8,325 nucleotides of DNA, from the NCBI GenBank assembly GCA_947177435.1, contig CAMWUM010000078.1, positions 1-8,325 of the forward strand. Reading direction: 5' to 3'. The translations under genes were made by a program, and so were the position numbers. The DNA comes from an uncultured Muribaculaceae bacterium (GTDB lineage: Bacteria > Bacteroidota > Bacteroidia > Bacteroidales > Muribaculaceae). A model generated the notes under the pieces. That model had not been told where the DNA came from, ran no database searches, and worked only from the letters and a program-made list of their open reading frames with translations. Below are positions 5,642-8,325 of the stretch, piece after piece; the first letter of the stretch is position 1, and each line of letters begins with the position of its first letter.

Positions 5642-6258
5642 TGAAAAGGCAGTTAGTATTAATAATCAGTTTGCTGGTCTGCGCCTGCTCGATGGCGCAG
5701 ACCATCGACTTTGACGACGGCCGCTCGCATTGGGAGGCTGACGTTCTCATTGGCCTCAACAACGACGGTTACGAGTTTGGATTGGGCGCAGCCTATTTCC
5801 CATTCAGCTTTATCGGCATCAAGGCCAACATCGGCATGGCCGGTGAGATAGAAGAATTGGAGGACTGGGGCATCGATTACTGGGATCCGGATTACGGCGA
5901 CGCATATTATTGGGAGAAGAACTATGACTATGCCGCGCGATTCAAGTTTTCCCCGGCCTTGGTGCTGAGGACGCCCCGCATCGCGCACTGGAAGCGCCAA
6001 GACGCCGGCTTCTACCTTTTCGCCGAGCCCGGCCTGTCGCTGTCGCCCGGCGCCAGCGGCAGCCGAGGCGCGCGCTGGTTCAACTGGGACTTCAAAGGCG
6101 GCGTCAACATGCAGATCGACCGCTTCATTGTCTTCGTCGGCTACGGCTTCTCCAGCTTCAGCCTCTACTCAGGCTTCCCCACCAGCCACTGGGGCGCCCC
6201 CTCCAAAGACAACTACACCACCCACTTCGGCTTCATCGGCACCGCCTACAAATTTTGA
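5641..6258 (+). CDS. Small outer-membrane beta-barrel protein
   Basis: 205 residues with an N-terminal signal peptide (MKRQLVLIISLLVCACSMAQ; cleavage near SMA|Q). The mature protein has alternating amphipathic strands rich in Gly and aromatics (EFGLGAAYFPFSFIGIKANIG, FYLFAEPGLSLSPG, FIVFVGYGFSSFSLY) and ends FIGTAYKF, with a terminal Phe typical of outer-membrane barrels. The acidic, aromatic insert EELEDWGIDYWDPDYGDAYY (residues 72-91) is probably a loop. An 8-strand porin-like fold is likely. It is the last gene of the receptor operon, coupled by TGATG. Its 3' end overlaps a convergent minus-strand gene by 13 bp with no terminator between them. Its function is not known. Confidence 0.82.
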   Translation: MKRQLVLIISLLVCACSMAQTIDFDDGRSHWEADVLIGLNNDGYEFGLGAAYFPFSFIGIKANIGMAGEIEELEDWGIDYWDPDYGDAYYWEKNYDYAARFKFSPALVLRTPRIAHWKRQDAGFYLFAEPGLSLSPGASGSRGARWFNWDFKGGVNMQIDRFIVFVGYGFSSFSLYSGFPTSHWGAPSKDNYTTHFGFIGTAYKF

Positions 6259-6626
6259 CGGCGGCCCAGACGGGCCAGGGTGATTTCGTAGGCGTTGTAG
6301 GCGGAGAGGGCCGAGACGAGGGCGGCGGTTATGTAGATGAGGAAGTTTAAGTCGATGGCTATGTCGGTTGATGGAATGGCGAGGGACGAGGTTGAGGCCC
6401 AGCCGGTGACGAGGGGGGCGAGCAGGGTGGTGAGCGCGCCCATAACGAAGCCGGCCACGGTGGCTACGGCCATGGCGATTTTGTTGCGGCGGCGGAGTGC
6501 GCGCATTTCTTGCTTGACGTACTCCACGGCCTCCATCTTGCGCTCGAGCGAGGCCATGAACCGGAAGTCGGGCGTGAGCTCGGGGCGATAGCCTTTCAGA
6601 ATGTCTTTGATCTTATCGTCGTCCAT
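6246..6626 (-). CDS. Small two-helix membrane protein, candidate anti-sigma factor
   Basis: 126 residues. A charged cytoplasmic N-terminus (1-48, with YRPELTPDFRFMASLERKMEA) is followed by two transmembrane helices at about 49-74 and 93-113 and a short basic tail. No known enzymatic motif. The gene begins 2 bp after the stop of an ECF sigma factor in the same direction, and small membrane proteins of this shape in that position often act as anti-sigma factors in Bacteroidetes. It lacks the FecR and DUF4974 domains of the other cascade in this window, so it would sense a different signal. Its 3' end lies inside the convergent beta-barrel gene. Existence is well supported; the role is inferred. 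Confidence 0.78.
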   Translation of the reverse strand: MDDDKIKDILKGYRPELTPDFRFMASLERKMEAVEYVKQEMRALRRRNKIAMAVATVAGFVMGALTTLLAPLVTGWASTSSLAIPSTDIAIDLNFLIYITAALVSALSAYNAYEITLARLGRRQNL

Positions 6627-6628
6627 AG

Positions 6629-7105
6629 CTATTTGGTAAGTAGGCCGCGGAGATGGGCGCGCCCTCGCGACAGGTGCTGTTTTACTGCGGATTGTGAGGC
6701 GCCCACGATGTCGGCAATTTTCTTTATGGGGTAATCGTCAATGTAGAATAAAATCACGGCCGTGCGCTCCTTGTCGGGCATGCGGCGAAGGGCGGCGTAG
6801 AGGGCTTCGTACTGGAAGGCTCCGTCAGTGATTTCGGACGCCGGGATGTCAGCGGCGGCGTCGAGGTCGGTGCTGGCTTTGAGGGCGCGGGCTTGGTTGA
6901 TGAATGTATTGTAGCCTATCTGTCGCAGCCAGGAGTTGAACTTCTCCGGTTCGGTGAGCCTGTCGCTGGCGAGGTAGGCTTTGATGTATGACTCTTGCGC
7001 GATGTCGTCGGCCAGGGCGTGGTTGCCGCAGCAAAGGGCCAGCAGGAAGCGCCTGAACGCCTCCTGCGATGCCTCAACGTACGATATGAATTGCTCGCGC
7101 GTCAT
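6629..7105 (-). CDS. ECF-type RNA polymerase sigma factor (second system)
   Basis: 158 residues. Region 2 is at about 5-75 (FRRFLLALCCGNHALADDIA, FNSWLRQIGYNTFINQAR) and region 4 at about 98-155, with the helix-turn-helix YPIKKIADIVGASQSAVKQH (125-144). Length is normal. It is unlike the 18-518 sigma factor in sequence and partners: it sits between a DUF6249-like membrane protein (3-bp gap) and a two-helix membrane protein (2-bp gap), an arrangement seen in stress- or envelope-type ECF operons of Bacteroidales rather than nutrient-receptor cascades. The start at 7105 gives the usual N-terminus. Family secure, regulon unknown. Confidence 0.93.
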   Translation of the reverse strand: MTREQFISYVEASQEAFRRFLLALCCGNHALADDIAQESYIKAYLASDRLTEPEKFNSWLRQIGYNTFINQARALKASTDLDAAADIPASEITDGAFQYEALYAALRRMPDKERTAVILFYIDDYPIKKIADIVGASQSAVKQHLSRGRAHLRGLLTK

Positions 7106-7108
7106 CCG

Positions 7109-7513
7109 TTACTTGTCCACCGACTTGCGGGTAAAGAAATACGTGGCGACAAAGCCGACACCTATGCCAAGGCATACTACCGATGAGAACATAATGAAGT
7201 TATGTTCGTCAGCCATATGCAGTGGGAAGGAATATGTGGTGCCAAATATCAAAAGCGCAAGACCGAGGGCGGTGAATAGGCATCCGTACATTAAGCGCCT
7301 GTTGAGGATCTCGCGGGCCGACTTTTTGGGCTTGCGCATAGCCTCGGCCAGCTTGTCGGCGTCGATGTTGTTGTTGGCCTCGATCGCTTTTATGAGCACC
7401 TTGGCGCGTTTGTTCTCTCTGTTGATTGATGCCAGATAGTAGATGAGCACGATCGAAACGGGGAGCACCACGCAGATGAAAATGGGTACTAAGTCGTTGA
7501 TTAATTGGTGCAT
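7109..7513 (-). CDS. DUF6249-like small membrane protein
   Basis: 134 residues from the ATG at 7513 (MHQLINDLVPIFICVVLPVS). Three hydrophobic helices are predicted: about 8-30, 75-92 and 105-127. A basic, cytoplasmic-looking segment between the first and second contains an NRENKRAKVLIKAIEANNN helix and an EAMRKPKKS region. This pattern fits the DUF6249 family that heads ECF sigma operons in Bacteroidales. The frame is open up to 7588, but the extra 25 residues are polar, precede the natural membrane-protein start and would run into the promoter region, so 7513 is preferred. First gene of the minus-strand sigma operon. Function unknown; a role in sensing or controlling the sigma factor is a guess from position. 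Confidence 0.8.
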   Translation of the reverse strand: MHQLINDLVPIFICVVLPVSIVLIYYLASINRENKRAKVLIKAIEANNNIDADKLAEAMRKPKKSAREILNRRLMYGCLFTALGLALLIFGTTYSFPLHMADEHNFIMFSSVVCLGIGVGFVATYFFTRKSVDK

Positions 7514-7552
7514 GAGTATCTGATTTATATAGTTAATATTCGGATTGTTTTC

Positions 7553-7580
7553 GAGACATCTCATATATAAGACACATCTC
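7553..7580 (-). promoter_or_regulatory. Candidate promoter/operator with 10-bp direct repeat upstream of the DUF6249-sigma operon
   Basis: On the minus strand GAGATGTGTC (7580-7571) and GAGATGTCTC (7562-7553) are near-identical (9 of 10) and separated by 8 A/T-only bases (TTATATAT). They lie 40-67 bp upstream of the DUF6249 start. The stretch GTCTTATATA could act as a -10 for an ECF sigma factor, but I find no convincing -35 and no TAnnTTTG box. Best regarded as a possible regulatory site. Confidence 0.3.
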
Positions 7581-7605
7581 GTAGGCAAAAGGTGACGCCG
7601 ACATC

Positions 7606-7641
7606 AAAAAAATGCGGCGCGGCCGCATCGGGCCGCGCCGC
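7606..7641 (-). terminator. Intrinsic terminator of malate dehydrogenase
   Basis: A perfect 11-bp G/C-only stem, GCGGCGCGGCC (7614-7624) with GGCCGCGCCGC (7631-7641), and a 6-base loop. On the minus strand it is followed by A and seven T (7612-7606). It begins 20 bases after the mdh stop codon and separates that gene from the same-strand DUF6249-sigma operon. Confidence 0.9.
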
Positions 7642-7661
7642 TTATGCTTGCGAAAGCTGGA

Positions 7662-8325
7662 TTAAGCCAGGTTGGGGTTAACCTCGCCCCACTTCTCGAC
7701 GGGAGGCAGGATGCCCATGCCGATCACCTGGTCGCGGAGGGCGCAGAGGTGAGCGTAGCTGCTGTCGAGGTCGGCCATCTCCTGAGCGGTGCCGGTGACA
7801 ACCTTGGTGTAAACGCCGTCGCTGGTGATGCGCGAGGGTATGGCCATCATGATGTGGTGGTACTTCTCGCTGGCTACGTAGCAGCCTGCGGGCCACTTGA
7901 ACTCAGCGCCGCCCATGGCAGCCTGCATCATCTCAACCGACATGTAAGAGGGGCTCTGGAACGAAGAGCGGCCGCGGAGCTTGATGATGGCGGCGCCGCC
8001 CTGGGTCACGGCCTTCTTCATCTCGGCCCACTGCTCCTCGCTGAGGGCAACGCCGTTGACGGTCTTGCCGGTGCCGATGATGTCGAGCAGCGGGGTGCCG
8101 TCGATGGTGACGGGCGAAGCGAACACAGCCATCTGCTCGCCGTGGCCGCCGAAGGTGCAGCAGTTCTCAACCTTGTACTGCTCGATGCCGAAGTGCTTGG
8201 CAAGGGCGCTCTGCAGGCGCGAGCTGTCGAGAGCGGCGAGGGTGGTGAGCTGGTTGGGCTTGATGCCGGAGTAGAGCAGGGTTACGAGGCCGGTGATGTC
8301 GGCGGGGTTGAAGATGATGACCACG
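7662..8325 (-). CDS. mdh: Malate dehydrogenase (lactate/malate dehydrogenase family), 3' part
   Basis: The C-terminal roughly 220 residues of an NAD-dependent malate dehydrogenase, which interconverts malate and oxaloacetate in the cytoplasm and feeds the reductive branch to fumarate and succinate in Bacteroidales. It begins inside the NAD-binding domain (VVIIFNPADITG). AALDSSRLQ contains the substrate-binding Arg of the LDxxR motif and GGHGEQMAVF the catalytic His. LRGRSSFQSPSY and WPAGCYVASEKYHHIMMA match the Bacteroides-type enzyme as I remember it, and it ends WGEVNPNLA. The first visible GTG (8324) is an internal Val codon; the true start lies beyond the window edge. Ended by a strong terminator. 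Confidence 0.93.
   Translation of the reverse strand, partial: VVIIFNPADITGLVTLLYSGIKPNQLTTLAALDSSRLQSALAKHFGIEQYKVENCCTFGGHGEQMAVFASPVTIDGTPLLDIIGTGKTVNGVALSEEQWAEMKKAVTQGGAAIIKLRGRSSFQSPSYMSVEMMQAAMGGAEFKWPAGCYVASEKYHHIMMAIPSRITSDGVYTKVVTGTAQEMADLDSSYAHLCALRDQVIGMGILPPVEKWGEVNPNLA

Noticed and set aside
7514..7588. Upstream extension of the DUF6249-like gene to 7588
   Set aside because: The added residues are polar and lie in an A/T-rich stretch with repeat structure that looks regulatory; 7513 gives a normal membrane-protein start.
8322..8324. GTG as a start codon for malate dehydrogenase
   Set aside because: It encodes an internal Val in the NAD-binding domain; the gene clearly continues past the window edge.

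Overview
The window looks like Bacteroidales chromosome, probably a GC-rich gut lineage such as Muribaculaceae (the lineage is inference). The reasons are an ECF sigma / FecR-like anti-sigma / STN-TonB receptor cascade, a DUF4249 lipoprotein, lipoproteins with acidic residues after the lipidated Cys, a TAnnTTTG-type -7 box, almost no Shine-Dalgarno sequences, and a Bacteroides-type malate dehydrogenase. No rRNA, tRNA or CRISPR was seen.

Layout, plus strand. An ECF sigma factor (18-518) is followed by a small mobile module (about 535-1274). This module is a REP-associated tyrosine transposase (RAYT, HUH superfamily) with its own promoter and four REP-like palindromes: one in its 5' leader, one in frame inside its own coding sequence, and two in opposite orientation just downstream. 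After the module comes an ECF-type promoter (GGGAC-N16-CGTC) and a tightly coupled operon: a miniature FecR-like anti-sigma factor (1364-1807), an STN-domain TonB-dependent receptor (1804-4233), a DUF4249 surface lipoprotein (4221-5225), a small lipoprotein (5225-5641) and a small outer-membrane beta-barrel (5641-6258). Every junction in this operon overlaps.

Layout, minus strand. A second, unrelated ECF regulatory unit converges on the first. It consists of a DUF6249-like membrane protein (7513-7109), an ECF sigma factor (7105-6629) and a two-helix membrane protein that may be its anti-sigma (6626-6246). Its last gene overlaps the 3' end of the beta-barrel gene by 13 bp. Upstream of it in the same direction is the 3' part of malate dehydrogenase (from the window edge to 7662), ended by a strong intrinsic terminator (7641-7606).

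How the genes work together (inference from family knowledge). The receptor's periplasmic STN domain probably contacts the FecR-like protein when substrate is bound. That would release the 18-518 sigma factor, which would activate the ECF promoter in front of the anti-sigma/receptor operon. The RAYT module has landed between the sigma gene and the rest of its cascade, apparently without damaging the downstream ECF promoter. The most notable observation is the REP palindrome inside the RAYT gene. It is read in frame and is a near-identical copy (35 of 37 bases) of the REP just downstream. Two REP stem variants in the module differ by paired, compensatory base changes.
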